A stretch of 64,000 nt of DNA from Arcticibacterium luteifluviistationis (GTDB taxonomy: Bacteria; Bacteroidota; Bacteroidia; Cytophagales; Spirosomataceae). The DNA is taken from the NCBI RefSeq assembly GCF_003258705.1, contig NZ_CP029480.1:1860001-1924000 (forward strand). Direction: 5' to 3'. Below, piece after piece: positions 25,274-34,328 of the stretch. Positions within the stretch are counted from its first letter, which is position 1. The number at the start of each line of letters is the position of its first letter. A program made the translations under genes and the position numbers. The notes beneath the pieces are model-generated. The model searched no databases, was not told where the DNA came from, and worked only from the letters and a program-made list of their open reading frames with translations.

Positions 25274-25939
25274 ATGAGTAAACCTCTTTCAGTTATTATA
25301 GCCACCATACTTCTTTTTAATAGTGTCATCTCTAATGCTCAAGTGAGTTTAAATTCTGAATTAGATTCTTTAAGCTATGCTATAGGGGTAAATATAGGAG
25401 AGAGTTTAAAAGCTCAGAATGTTCAGCCTACCACTGAGATATTAAATCAGGCTATTAAAGATGTATTAAATGGAAGCCAATTAACAATGGAATCTGCAAA
25501 TTGTGGTGCGTTTATTCAAAATTACTTTCAAAAGGCCGCTTCAAAAGTTGGAAATGAAAATCTAGCTGCGGGAAATGCTTTCTTAGAAAAAAATAAAACT
25601 CGTGAAGGAGTATTAACTACTGGCAGTGGTTTGCAGTATGAGATTTTGACCCAAGGTACAGGAGAAAAACCTTTGAGTACTCAAAAAGTTAAAGTTCATT
25701 ACCACGGAACGCTGATTGACGGTACAGTATTTGATAGTTCGGTAGAGCGAGGCTCTCCAGCTACTTTTGGCGTAACTCAAGTAATCAAAGGATGGGTAGA
25801 AGGGCTTCAGTTAATGCCAGTAGGTTCAAAATGGAAGTTTTACATACCTGCAGATTTAGCGTACGGCCCTAGAGGTCAAGGGAAAATTGCACCAAATTCA
25901 GCATTGATTTTTGAAGTGGAATTGTTAGAGATATTATAA
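25274..25939 (+). CDS. FKBP-type peptidyl-prolyl isomerase, secreted
   Basis: A 221-residue folding catalyst of the FkpA/Mip type. A signal peptide (about 1-22, SNAQ) leads to an N-terminal helical dimerisation region (LDSLSYAIGVNIGESLKAQ) and a C-terminal FKBP domain (about 120-221) with VKVHYHGTLIDGTVFDSSVERG, QVIKGWVEGLQLMP and IPADLAYGPRGQGKIAPNSALIFEVEL. The frame is open for 20 codons further upstream, but the signal peptide begins at the ATG at 25274. The prc-like protease gene starts 42 bases downstream; the two probably serve periplasmic protein quality control together. Confidence 0.9.
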   Translation: MSKPLSVIIATILLFNSVISNAQVSLNSELDSLSYAIGVNIGESLKAQNVQPTTEILNQAIKDVLNGSQLTMESANCGAFIQNYFQKAASKVGNENLAAGNAFLEKNKTREGVLTTGSGLQYEILTQGTGEKPLSTQKVKVHYHGTLIDGTVFDSSVERGSPATFGVTQVIKGWVEGLQLMPVGSKWKFYIPADLAYGPRGQGKIAPNSALIFEVELLEIL

Positions 25940-25981
25940 TAAGAGTAGCCATGCTTCTTATTCAACCATATAAATAATAAA

Positions 25982-28042
25982 ATGAAGAGAATACTTATAG
26001 TTTGTGGGGTTTTGTTCTACAGTGTTTTTGGCTTCGCCCAAAACAACTACGGGAAATACAGTTATGATGACTTGGAGCCTTCTGAAACGCAGCATAAAGT
26101 GGAGCAGTTTGTGACGCAGTTTTTGAATAACTACCATTATCAAAAATTCAATGTTGATGATGAACTGTCAACAAAGGTGTTTAATAACATGATTGAAAGC
26201 ATAGACGGTGGACATTCATACTTTACGCAGTCAGATATTGAAGAATTTGAAAAGTATAGATTCCTGATTGATGATGCATTGCTCTCCGGTGATTTGGAAA
26301 TACCTTTTGAAATATTCAATAAGTATAGACGAGTTTACAAAAAACGTTTTGACTATGTCATGAACTTTCTCGACAAACCTTTTGACTTCACATCAAACGA
26401 AATGTATAGTGTGGATGAGGAAGAAAAGGATTGGGCTTATTCTGAAGAGGATTTAGATAAGGAGTGGGATAAAATAATCACAAGTCAAGCTTTAAGTTTA
26501 AAATTGAGCGGAAGCTCAGATAGTGCTATTGTGAGTACACTGAAAAGGCGTTTTGATAGATATGAATCGAGAGTGGCAAAGTGGCATTCTGAAGATATTT
26601 TTCAGACATACATGAATTCCTTTACAAGAGCCATTGACCCTCATACCAGCTATATGATTCCTAGAACTGCTGCTCAGTTTAATATTGACATGAGCCAGTC
26701 TTTGGAAGGTATAGGAGCTAGGCTTCAAAATAATGATGACTATGTAATGATTATGGATATCATTCCTGGTGGACCATTATTCAAAACGCAGCTTGCTAAT
26801 AATGACGATTATATACTTGGTGTAGCACAGGGAGACGATGGTGAGTTCCAAGACATTGTGGGCTGGTTAACAGATGATGCCGTTAATTTAATTAGAGGGA
26901 AAAAAGGTACGGTGGTTAGGTTACTTTTAAAAGCTAAAGAAGCACCTATTAATTCTGAGCCAAGAGAAATAAGAATAGTACGAGATAAAATAAAATTGGA
27001 AGAGGCTGTGGCTTCTGCTGAGGTTTTAGAACTGAAAGACGGGGATAGCGTTTATAAAATAGGTCTTATCGATATTCCGATGTTCTATAGAGATTTTGAT
27101 GGAGCGAGAAGTGGAGACGATTTTCAAAGTACAACCAAAGATGTGGATGTGTTCTTGAAAGATTTCAATTCAAAAGGTTTAGATGGGGTAATTATTGATT
27201 TAAGAAATAATGGTGGAGGTTCGCTTACTGAAGCTATTAATCTTACAGGTCTTTTCATTCCAAATGGTCCTGTAGTACAGCGAAGAACAGGAAAAGGGAG
27301 AATTGATGTAGAGAAAGATAATGACACCTCAGTTTCTTATAGTGGACCTTTATTAGTACTTCAAAATAGACATTCTGCATCGGCATCTGAGATTTTTGCA
27401 GGGGCTATTCAAGATTATAATCGAGGTTTGATAGTAGGGGAGCAGTCTTTCGGTAAAGGAACCGTTCAGCAGTTGGTAAATCTTGATCAGTTCTTACTTT
27501 CGCCTAGAGTTGCTTCTAGAAAAGGAGCAGCATCAAAAGGTATTGAGGAAGAAGAAAGATATGGTCAACTAAAACTTACTACTGAGAAATTTTACAGAAT
27601 TACAGGTAACAGTACACAGAACAAAGGAGTGGTGCCAGATATAGCTTTACCAACGCCATGGGATTCGGAAGAAAGTGGCGAAAGTAGTATGGAAAGTGCT
27701 TTGCCGTATGACCAAATTTCAAGCTCTACCTTTACTAAAGAGAATACAATTACTATCGAAGTTTTATCAAAAATAACAAACCAGTATAACGAGCGTCTTT
27801 CAACAGACGAGGAGATGAAATTACTAGTTAAAGATATTGAGCTTTATAAGAAACAACGTGAAATAAAGGAGTATTCTCTTAACTACGAAGTAAGACTGAA
27901 AGAGAAAAATGATAACGAAGAGGTTATTTCTGCTATCAAAAAGTTAAGAAAAACTAAAGAAGGAGACGATAGAGCAAACGACGTTTATTTAGTAGAAGCT
28001 CAGAAAATCCTTAAAGACTTAATAGCTTATCAGGAACAGTAA
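25982..28042 (+). CDS. prc: Carboxy-terminal (tail-specific) protease, S41 family
   Basis: A 686-residue periplasmic serine protease. A signal peptide (about 1-20, FGFAQ) is followed by an N-terminal helical domain, a PDZ domain (about 215-330; GIGARLQNNDDYVMIMDIIPGGP), the S41 catalytic domain with NGGGSLTEAI and the Ser-Lys dyad in HSASASEIFAGA (Ser467) and SFGKGTVQ (Lys492), then a C-terminal DUF3340-type helical tail. The layout matches E. coli Prc/Tsp. Likely operonic with the FKBP gene. A bidirectional terminator separates it from lon. Confidence 0.93.
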   Translation: MKRILIVCGVLFYSVFGFAQNNYGKYSYDDLEPSETQHKVEQFVTQFLNNYHYQKFNVDDELSTKVFNNMIESIDGGHSYFTQSDIEEFEKYRFLIDDALLSGDLEIPFEIFNKYRRVYKKRFDYVMNFLDKPFDFTSNEMYSVDEEEKDWAYSEEDLDKEWDKIITSQALSLKLSGSSDSAIVSTLKRRFDRYESRVAKWHSEDIFQTYMNSFTRAIDPHTSYMIPRTAAQFNIDMSQSLEGIGARLQNNDDYVMIMDIIPGGPLFKTQLANNDDYILGVAQGDDGEFQDIVGWLTDDAVNLIRGKKGTVVRLLLKAKEAPINSEPREIRIVRDKIKLEEAVASAEVLELKDGDSVYKIGLIDIPMFYRDFDGARSGDDFQSTTKDVDVFLKDFNSKGLDGVIIDLRNNGGGSLTEAINLTGLFIPNGPVVQRRTGKGRIDVEKDNDTSVSYSGPLLVLQNRHSASASEIFAGAIQDYNRGLIVGEQSFGKGTVQQLVNLDQFLLSPRVASRKGAASKGIEEEERYGQLKLTTEKFYRITGNSTQNKGVVPDIALPTPWDSEESGESSMESALPYDQISSSTFTKENTITIEVLSKITNQYNERLSTDEEMKLLVKDIELYKKQREIKEYSLNYEVRLKEKNDNEEVISAIKKLRKTKEGDDRANDVYLVEAQKILKDLIAYQEQ

Positions 28043-28059
28043 TTAGCTCTTGATTAAAC

Positions 28060-28093
28060 AAAAAAAGACTTCCATTTGGAAGTCTTTTTTTGT
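28060..28093. terminator. Bidirectional terminator between prc and lon
   Basis: AAAAAAAGACTTCC / GGAAGTCTTTTTTT with ATTT loop; works in both directions between convergent genes. Confidence 0.85.
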
Positions 28094-28100
28094 TTAATGC

Positions 28101-30572
28101 TTATTCATCTTTTGGCTTTGGTAAGATAAACTCAATTGCGTTATCAACCTTGGTTTTGAGTAAGGCTACTTCGAGCACTTCTGGAACCAAATCCACATAG
28201 TGGAATTTCAAGCCCTTGGTGTATTCTTCACCTATTTCTTCTACATCTTTCTGGTTTTTATAACAAAGAATAATTTCTTTAATATTAGCTCTTTTGGCTG
28301 CTAATATTTTCTCTTTGATACCTCCCACAGGAAGAACTTTACCTCTCAGTGTAATTTCACCAGTCATAGCCAAGTTGTTCTTTATTTTACGCTGTGTAAA
28401 AATAGAAGCCATAGACGTTAACATGGTAATACCAGCAGATGGGCCATCTTTAGGCACAGCACCCTGTGGTACATGAATATGAAGATCGTAATGTTGGAAA
28501 ATTCTATAATCTATGTTCAGACTGTCAGAATTAGATTTAAGATAAGACAATGCTGTCATGGCAGATTCTTTCATTACATCACCTAACTGGCCAGAGAGTG
28601 TCAATACACCCTTACCTCGGCTCAAATTAGACTCAATGAATAAAATATCACCACCTACTGGAGTCCATGCCAAACCTGTTACCACACCAGCCATTTCATT
28701 GCCCTCGTAGAGGTCTTTGTCAAATATTGGCTGACCTAGTAGTTCTTCTATGTCTCCTGCCTTTAGAGAGGAATTGTATTCTTCCTCCATAGCTATTGCT
28801 TTAGCTATTTTTCGTACTACCGTACCAACTTTTTGCTCTAAAGCCCTAACGCCAGATTCTCTTGTATATCCTTCTACTAATTTTGTCAAAGCATCTTTGC
28901 TAAGTTTAAGGTCCTTAGCTGTCATGCCGTGTTCCATAAGTTGCTTTGGAAGTAAATGCCTTTTCGCTATTTCTACCTTTTCAGCTACGGTGTATCCAGT
29001 AAGCTCAATAATCTCCATTCTGTCTCTAAGAGCAGATTGAATAGTATCAAGCGAGTTGGCAGTAGCAATAAATAGAACCTTTGACAGGTCATAATCAACT
29101 TCTAAGTAGTTGTCTTTAAAAGCACTATTTTGTTCGGGGTCTAATACTTCCAATAAAGCACTAGAAGGATCACCTCTTTGGTCTCTTGAAATTTTATCAA
29201 TTTCGTCTAAAACAAAAACAGGATTGGACTTTTTAGCTTTGTTTATGTTCTGAATTATTTTGCCGGGCATAGCACCGATATAGGTTTTTCTATGACCTCT
29301 AATTTCAGATTCATCATGGACACCACCCAATGCCATTCTTACATATTCTCTTCCTAATGCTTTCGCAATAGATTTTCCTAATGAGGTTTTACCAACACCT
29401 GGAGGGCCGTAAAAACAAAGAATAGGAGCCTTCATGTCTTTTCTTAACTTAAGAACAGCTAAGTATTCAATGATACGCTCTTTTACTTTCTTTAAGCCAT
29501 AGTGGTCTTCATCAAGAATCTTTTTCGCTCTTTTTAAATTGAAGCTATCTCCGCTAGAGTCATTCCAAGGTAAGTCAGAAAGTAATTCAGCATAACCTAC
29601 AGCTACAGCATATTCTGGAGCCATAGAGTTTAATCGCTGGATTTTATTTAATTCTTTATTAAAATGCTCGTTTACTTCTGGAGACCATTTCTTTTTGGCT
29701 CCTTTCATACGAAGTTTCTCAATTTCCTGGTCAGGAGAATCAGAACCCAATTCTTCTTGAAGTACTTTTATTTGCTGACGCAAATAGTACTCTCGCTGTT
29801 GCTGATCAATGTCGGAGCTAGCTTTTGACTGAATGTCTTTCTTGATTTCTAAAACTTCAACTTCTTTAAGCATGTGTTCTAGAAGCTTATGGGCTTGTTC
29901 TCCACCATCATAAGTTTCCAAAAGTAATTGCTTTTCAGAAATGTCAATATTTAGATTTGAAGAAAGAAAATGCGTTAGAAATATTGGCGATTCAATGTTA
30001 TTAATAGCCAACTGAGCATCCCTTGGTATTTCAGGGTTCAGGTTTAAAATATTGGCTGCAGTATCTTTTAGTGTAGAAATTAAAGCTTTAGTCTCTTTTT
30101 TCTTTCCATTCGGAAAAGAGTCAGTAATATACTCTACAGCCGCAGTTAAATAAGGGTTAGTTTTTAAGATACTAGTGATTTTGAATCTTCTTCTACCTTG
30201 AACTATGATGGTTACATTACCATCAGGAAGCACTATCATCTTTAAGATGTTTCCTACAGTTCCTATTTTATAAAGGTCATCTTCTTTAGGCTCTTCTTTG
30301 GTTTGTTTTACTTGAGAAATAATTCCCAATGTTCTATCTCCTCTGTATGCCTTTTTAACCAAACGAATTGCTTTAGTACGCGTAACAGTTACCGGGATTA
30401 CAATTCCAGGGAAAAGTACGGTATTCCTAAGCGGTAAAAGCGGTAAATTTTCAGGAAGGTTTTCATCACTTTCCATAACCTCATCTGGCGAGGCTATCTC
30501 TATCATTTCCACGTTTTCTAAATTCGCACTGGGATTCGCAAACTTTTCCAGTAATTCAAAATCTTTATTCAT
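28101..30572 (-). CDS. lon: ATP-dependent protease Lon
   Basis: Hexameric AAA+ protease that degrades misfolded and regulatory proteins. Domains in order: LON substrate-binding domain (about 40-240; [19 protein letters not shown]), coiled-coil region, AAA+ module with Walker A GPPGVGKT (389-396) and Walker [11 protein letters not shown], and the LonP domain with catalytic Ser712 in [10 protein letters not shown] and Lys753 in PVGGIKEKI. At 823 residues it is full length. Monocistronic; a good promoter lies about 70 bases upstream. Confidence 0.97.
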   Translation of the reverse strand: MNKDFELLEKFANPSANLENVEMIEIASPDEVMESDENLPENLPLLPLRNTVLFPGIVIPVTVTRTKAIRLVKKAYRGDRTLGIISQVKQTKEEPKEDDLYKIGTVGNILKMIVLPDGNVTIIVQGRRRFKITSILKTNPYLTAAVEYITDSFPNGKKKETKALISTLKDTAANILNLNPEIPRDAQLAINNIESPIFLTHFLSSNLNIDISEKQLLLETYDGGEQAHKLLEHMLKEVEVLEIKKDIQSKASSDIDQQQREYYLRQQIKVLQEELGSDSPDQEIEKLRMKGAKKKWSPEVNEHFNKELNKIQRLNSMAPEYAVAVGYAELLSDLPWNDSSGDSFNLKRAKKILDEDHYGLKKVKERIIEYLAVLKLRKDMKAPILCFYGPPGVGKTSLGKSIAKALGREYVRMALGGVHDESEIRGHRKTYIGAMPGKIIQNINKAKKSNPVFVLDEIDKISRDQRGDPSSALLEVLDPEQNSAFKDNYLEVDYDLSKVLFIATANSLDTIQSALRDRMEIIELTGYTVAEKVEIAKRHLLPKQLMEHGMTAKDLKLSKDALTKLVEGYTRESGVRALEQKVGTVVRKIAKAIAMEEEYNSSLKAGDIEELLGQPIFDKDLYEGNEMAGVVTGLAWTPVGGDILFIESNLSRGKGVLTLSGQLGDVMKESAMTALSYLKSNSDSLNIDYRIFQHYDLHIHVPQGAVPKDGPSAGITMLTSMASIFTQRKIKNNLAMTGEITLRGKVLPVGGIKEKILAAKRANIKEIILCYKNQKDVEEIGEEYTKGLKFHYVDLVPEVLEVALLKTKVDNAIEFILPKPKDE

Positions 30573-30641
30573 TAAATAGTATAGTCTTAAACGTGGTATG
30601 CCAGTCTGTCATATTGAATGTGCAAAAGCCACTCGATTTAT

Positions 30642-30671
30642 CAAATCTATAATTATTAGCTAAAATGACAA
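30642..30671 (-). promoter_or_regulatory. Candidate lon promoter
   Basis: On the minus strand: TTG, 19 bases, TAGATTTG, a perfect match to the Bacteroidota promoter spacing and -7 box. The leader to the lon ATG would be about 65 bases. Confidence 0.55.
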
Positions 30672-30710
30672 GCTTAATGCCAAGTGGGTGTTATCGGCTA
30701 TTTTGTCATA

Positions 30711-31469
30711 TTATAACCGCATCGAAACGCCTTTTTTCTGTAAATATGACTTGAGGTCAGTAATTCCAATCTCTTTAAAATGAAATATGGAAGCAGCCAA
30801 ACCAGCATCTGCATATCCTGCGGTAAATACATCAAAAAAGTGTTCCATGTTTCCTGCTCCACCAGAAGCAATTATTGGAATGCCTGCATTCCTAGAAATA
30901 GTTGAAGTGAGTTCTAGAGAAAAACCATCTTTGGTACCATCAGCGTCCATAGATGTTAAGAGTATTTCACCTGCACCGCGTTCCTCTACCTCTTTTGCCC
31001 ATGAAATGGTCTCTTTATCAGTAGCTGTTCTGCCTCCACGAGTATGGACCACATGCTTTTTCCCATCTACAAAGCGGGTGTCAATTGCCACCACAATACA
31101 CTGACTACCGAACTCTTGAGCTAGTTCAGTTATCAGTTCTGGATTCTTTACAGCAGATGAGTTAATAGAAATTTTATCAGCTCCAGCGTTTAATAGGGCA
31201 GTAACATCAGCTACAGAACTAATTCCGCCACCAACAGTAAACGGAATATTTATAGTGTGGGCTACTTTGTTGACCAATTCTAATAAAGTCTTTCTGCCAT
31301 CTACAGTTGCTGTTATGTCCAGAAAAACTAATTCATCAGCTCCGCTTTTGGCATATAAATCGGCTAGCTCTACGGCATCTCCTGCATCTCTTAAATTAAC
31401 AAAGTTGGTTCCTTTTACAGTTCTTCCTTCTTTTATATCTAAACAGGGTATAATTCTTTTGGTCAGCAT
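30711..31469 (-). CDS. hisF: Imidazole glycerol phosphate synthase cyclase subunit
   Basis: TIM-barrel partner of HisH: uses ammonia from HisH to close the imidazole ring of imidazole glycerol phosphate and releases AICAR. Motifs: [19 protein letters not shown] (catalytic Asp11-type residue), [27 protein letters not shown] (second catalytic Asp), [11 protein letters not shown] and IIASGGAG. The 252-residue length is normal. Its start overlaps the end of the GNAT gene by 7 bases. hisIE, which often follows hisF, is absent here: about 140 bases later comes lon. Confidence 0.96.
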   Translation of the reverse strand: MLTKRIIPCLDIKEGRTVKGTNFVNLRDAGDAVELADLYAKSGADELVFLDITATVDGRKTLLELVNKVAHTINIPFTVGGGISSVADVTALLNAGADKISINSSAVKNPELITELAQEFGSQCIVVAIDTRFVDGKKHVVHTRGGRTATDKETISWAKEVEERGAGEILLTSMDADGTKDGFSLELTSTISRNAGIPIIASGGAGNMEHFFDVFTAGYADAGLAASIFHFKEIGITDLKSYLQKKGVSMRL

Positions 31470-31921
31470 GTGCTAGTTTTGTTTTTATAAACCTCGTTGT
31501 CAATTTTTTGCATAAACAAGTTCGGGTTTTCTAATTTCTCCCAACCAGTTTTTGAGTAAAGATTATGAGCGTCTTTGGTTGCGAGCATCCATCTTCTTAA
31601 ATTTTTAAGTGTTGGAATTTCTTTAAGGCTATTAATCATCCATTCTGCATAACCATGGCTCCTTTCGGTTTCAATAATAAATACGTCAGCTAAGTAAGCA
31701 AACGATGCATAGTCAGTAATTAATCTACAGAATCCTATTTGCTCTTTATTCTTATATAATCCTAAACTTAAGGAGTTTTCAATTCCTTTTTTGACAGTTT
31801 CTTTTGGAATCCCTTTGGACCAATAGCTTTGGCTCAAAAAAGAATGAATTAGATCAATGTCTAAAAGGCATTGGTCAGAGCTAAGTAACAGATTGTCCTT
31901 GATTTTTTCAAACTTTTCCAT
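31463..31921 (-). CDS. GNAT-family N-acetyltransferase inside the his operon
   Basis: A 152-residue acetyltransferase-like protein. The core contains [18 protein letters not shown], the beta-4 strand [20 protein letters not shown] with the acetyl-CoA loop pattern R-x-x-G-x-A, and [10 protein letters not shown] at the C-terminal side. It overlaps hisA by 14 bases upstream and hisF by 7 bases downstream, so it is made together with the histidine enzymes. The substrate is unknown; no step in histidine synthesis needs an acetyltransferase. The family resembles small GNATs such as those labelled YitI-like. Confidence 0.82.
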   Translation of the reverse strand: MEKFEKIKDNLLLSSDQCLLDIDLIHSFLSQSYWSKGIPKETVKKGIENSLSLGLYKNKEQIGFCRLITDYASFAYLADVFIIETERSHGYAEWMINSLKEIPTLKNLRRWMLATKDAHNLYSKTGWEKLENPNLFMQKIDNEVYKNKTSTC

Positions 31922-32648
31922 GGTTACGAAGAATGAAGGCCTTTATCTGTTCTAGTGAAATTTTATTTTCATAAATAGCCTTTCCTACTATGACTCCATG
32001 AAGGTTTTGGCTAGCTAATTTTTCTATATCACTCATTTCAGAAACACCACCACTTGCAATAATATTTATTTCAGGAAACTGTTTTTTTAGTTTGGCATAT
32101 AATTGATAAGAAGGACCTTCTAATAAGCCGTCTTTATCAACATCCGTACTTATAATGTATTTGACACCCTGTGCCACATAGTTTTTAACAAACTGATAGA
32201 TGTCTACCTTAGTGTCTTCTTCCCAGCCGCTAATTGCAATTTTTTCATTTTTTGCATCTGCCCCTAAAATGATTTTATCGCCACCAAATTCATCTAACCA
32301 AGATCCGAATGTTTCTGGAATTTTGACAGCAATGCTACCACCAGTAACTTGTTTGGCTCCATAATCAAAAACCTTTCTTAAGTCTTCGTCGGATTGTACG
32401 CCACCACCGAAGTCAATGGTGAGTCCAGTTTGCGTAGCAATTTTTTCGAGAACCTTGTAGTTGACAACTTTTTTTGCCTTTGCTCCATCTAGGTCTACCA
32501 AGTGAAGTCTTGTTATTCCGTTGTCTTCAAACTGCTTCGCTACTTCGTCAGGTCTTTCGTTGTATATTTTCTTTGTGCCGTAATCTCCTTTAGTTAATCT
32601 TACACATTTACCTTCTATTATATCAATGGCCGGAATAATTTGAAACAT
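31908..32648 (-). CDS. hisA: Phosphoribosylformimino-AICAR ribotide isomerase
   Basis: Fourth step of histidine synthesis, the Amadori isomerisation of ProFAR to PRFAR, which feeds HisHF. Related to His[21 protein letters not shown] with catalytic Asp8-type residue, [36 protein letters not shown] with the second catalytic Asp, and [10 protein letters not shown]. 246 residues, normal. It starts 6 bases after the hisH stop and overlaps the GNAT gene by 14 bases. Confidence 0.96.
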   Translation of the reverse strand: MFQIIPAIDIIEGKCVRLTKGDYGTKKIYNERPDEVAKQFEDNGITRLHLVDLDGAKAKKVVNYKVLEKIATQTGLTIDFGGGVQSDEDLRKVFDYGAKQVTGGSIAVKIPETFGSWLDEFGGDKIILGADAKNEKIAISGWEEDTKVDIYQFVKNYVAQGVKYIISTDVDKDGLLEGPSYQLYAKLKKQFPEINIIASGGVSEMSDIEKLASQNLHGVIVGKAIYENKISLEQIKAFILRNHGKV

Positions 32649-32654
32649 GCTAAT

Positions 32655-33245
32655 TTACTTTTTTAAAAAATTACGAAAAATTTGCTCACCTACGTCACCA
32701 CTAATTTCTGAGTGAAACTGGCAGGCGTAAAAATTGTCTTTTTGTAAAATGGCCGAGTAAGGAACTATATAGTCAGTCGTGGCCACTGTATCTTCACATA
32801 TTGGTGCATAGAAAGAGTGATTATAGTAAACATACTGGCCTTCCTCAATTCCCTTTAGCAAGTCTGACTTATAATCAAAGATGTTATTCCATCCCGTTTG
32901 GGGGATTTTATGGTCTTCTTTTTTTTGGAATTTAATAATGTCAACATCAAAAACACCTAAGCAAGCTGTATCTCCCTCTTCAGAGTAATTGCAGAGGAGC
33001 TGCATGCCAATACATGTAGCCAAAAATGGCTGTTTTAGGGTTGGTATAAGTTTGTCGAGTCCGTTTTCTCTCAAGCTTCTCATGGCTGTGGATGCTTCAC
33101 CAACTCCAGGGAAAATGATTCTTTTAGACGCCGATAGCTCTTCAGGGTCGTCTGTTAGGTTATAAGAAACGCCTATTCTGTCAAGAGCATACATGACGGA
33201 CATCACATTACCCGCGTTATATTTTATGATACTTACGTCTGCCAT
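32655..33245 (-). CDS. hisH: Imidazole glycerol phosphate synthase glutaminase subunit
   Basis: Class I glutamine amidotransferase that supplies ammonia to HisF. Catalytic triad: Cys78 in FLATCIGMQLL, His178 and Glu180 in CQFHSEIS; the N-terminal KYNAGNVMSVMYAL and the oxyanion PGVGEASTAM are also visible. The frame allows an ATG seven codons upstream, but that ATG lies inside a TAATTTTG promoter box, and the family start MADVSIIKYN fits the internal ATG at 33245 (196 residues). First gene of the hisH-hisA-GNAT-hisF unit; hisG, D, C and B are not in the window. Confidence 0.93.
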   Translation of the reverse strand: MADVSIIKYNAGNVMSVMYALDRIGVSYNLTDDPEELSASKRIIFPGVGEASTAMRSLRENGLDKLIPTLKQPFLATCIGMQLLCNYSEEGDTACLGVFDVDIIKFQKKEDHKIPQTGWNNIFDYKSDLLKGIEEGQYVYYNHSFYAPICEDTVATTDYIVPYSAILQKDNFYACQFHSEISGDVGEQIFRNFLKK

Positions 33246-33263
33246 ATTATATTCAATGAGTTT

Positions 33264-33271
33264 CAAAATTA
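33264..33271 (-). promoter_or_regulatory. Candidate -7 box for the his genes
   Basis: TAATTTTG on the minus strand, a perfect TAnnTTTG match, 18 bases before the chosen hisH ATG. A matching -33 TTG at the right spacing is not apparent. Confidence 0.4.
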
Positions 33272-33350
33272 GAGTAAACTAATTCAATAGGAAACTGGAT
33301 TTTCGACCTTAGTGATATTGTCCTATCAAAACTTGATATAACAAAATAAA

Positions 33351-33370
33351 ACCCGACAATGTTGTCGGGT
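33351..33370 (-). terminator. Strong minus-strand hairpin with T-rich tail
   Basis: ACCCGACAA / TTGTCGGGT, a 9-bp perfect stem, followed on the minus strand by TTTATTTTG. It has terminator form for minus-strand transcription, but no recognised gene ends within 280 bases upstream and a better terminator for that gene lies at 33573-33603. Confidence 0.6.
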
Positions 33371-33572
33371 CTATTTGTTCGCTAAATTTGTCAGGAAAAA
33401 AATCTTTATAATCGGATAGTTATATTCTTATATTAGTCTACGAAATTAATCGTTTGAAACGAAATTAACAATCTTCTTTGAAATTTTAAAGCCCTAATGA
33501 GTTCAAATATTGATTTGTTACCCGCTGTTTTTCAGCTGGTAAAACCGTTCAATAAATATTTGTAGGCAAAAA
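33371..33572. other. ORF-free stretch between two minus-strand terminators
   Basis: About 200 bases without a credible reading frame. It holds a hairpin (minus strand CCAGCTG-AAAAA-CAGCGGG, near 33523-33541) and a 9-base direct repeat CGAAATTAA (33441-33449 and 33460-33468). It could encode a small RNA ending at the 33351-33370 hairpin, but no clear promoter is visible. Confidence 0.3.
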
Positions 33573-33603
33573 AATAAAGCACTGAATGATACAGTGCTTT
33601 ATT
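33573..33603 (-). terminator. Rho-independent terminator of the LytTR gene
   Basis: AATAAAGCACTG / CAGTGCTTTATT, a 12-bp perfect stem with a 7-base loop, followed on the minus strand by seven T. It lies about 45 bases past the stop of the LytTR gene at 33650. Confidence 0.85.
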
Positions 33604-33649
33604 ATTAGTAACCCAAAAAGTAAAAATTATTATCTTATCTGACCTATTT

Positions 33650-34132
33650 CTAGACCGTTTTTATTCTTGTTTTCATTCTAATTGTTGATCCTACATTTTG
33701 CCCATTGGCTGTAAGAAACTTGCGATAACTCTTTCTGAAATCTGCTGCTTTTCTTCTTGAAATTTCAATTACCTCATCTTTAATATAAATTTCACCCCCT
33801 CGACAATTGAATCTTAAGTCTTTTACATGATCAAAATTTACCATAAATGATCGGTGTGGTCTTACAAAGTTTACCACATCTTCTAACTCTTCTTCAAAAA
33901 TCCTCAGTGTTTTACTACTGATGACATTATTGCCGTCTTTAAGTTTAAAAACTGTGTAGTTTTTTGCACTTTTTAAATATATGACGTCATTCAAATTTAG
34001 GATTTTTTTACTTCCAGCTACTCTAAGTTCCATTTCTCCCAAGGAAGATAATGTAGCACCTTCTAAAGTAAACATTCTTTGAGAATCTACCTTAACCGGA
34101 TCGTAGCTCTTTATTTGTAATAATTTGGTCAT
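33650..34132 (-). CDS. LytTR-domain DNA-binding protein without receiver domain
   Basis: A 160-residue protein that is almost entirely a LytTR DNA-binding domain (about 40-135): LNLNDVIYLKSAKNYTVFKLKDG, VNFVRPHRSFMVNFDHVKDL, VIEISRRKAADFRKSYRKFL. The first 35 residues and the basic C-terminus (MKTRIKTV) have no recognised domain. With no sensor or receiver part it may be controlled by partner proteins or by its amount. It lies 195 bases downstream of a LytS/LytTR two-component pair on the same strand and may act with it, though the gap holds an inverted repeat and suggests separate control. Confidence 0.82.
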   Translation of the reverse strand: MTKLLQIKSYDPVKVDSQRMFTLEGATLSSLGEMELRVAGSKKILNLNDVIYLKSAKNYTVFKLKDGNNVISSKTLRIFEEELEDVVNFVRPHRSFMVNFDHVKDLRFNCRGGEIYIKDEVIEISRRKAADFRKSYRKFLTANGQNVGSTIRMKTRIKTV

Positions 34133-34174
34133 ACTATTTGGAAAACTTTCTTGACAATTTTAGTTGCGATGAAG

Positions 34175-34201
34175 TTATTCAATCTGTTTATGATTGAATA
34201 A
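34175..34201. promoter_or_regulatory. AT-rich perfect inverted repeat upstream of the LytTR gene
   Basis: TTATTCAATC (34175-34184), 7-base loop, GATTGAATAA (34192-34201), a 10-bp perfect stem 43 bases upstream of the LytTR gene start on the minus strand. No T-run follows on either strand, so an operator or a leader structure is more likely than a terminator. Confidence 0.4.
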
Positions 34202-34328
34202 TTATAGTTGCAACATACCTAAAGTAAGTAATGTCGATCAAGCTAGATTCTATAACTGGTATGAAGATGGAGATAACTGGCGGTGTTGTTTTTTGCTTTA
34301 ATTCAAAAACACTCTTTTTGAGGCTTTT

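Noticed and set aside
33245-33266. Alternative hisH start seven codons upstream
   Set aside because: This ATG sits in the TAATTTTG promoter box, and the family N-terminus matches the internal ATG.
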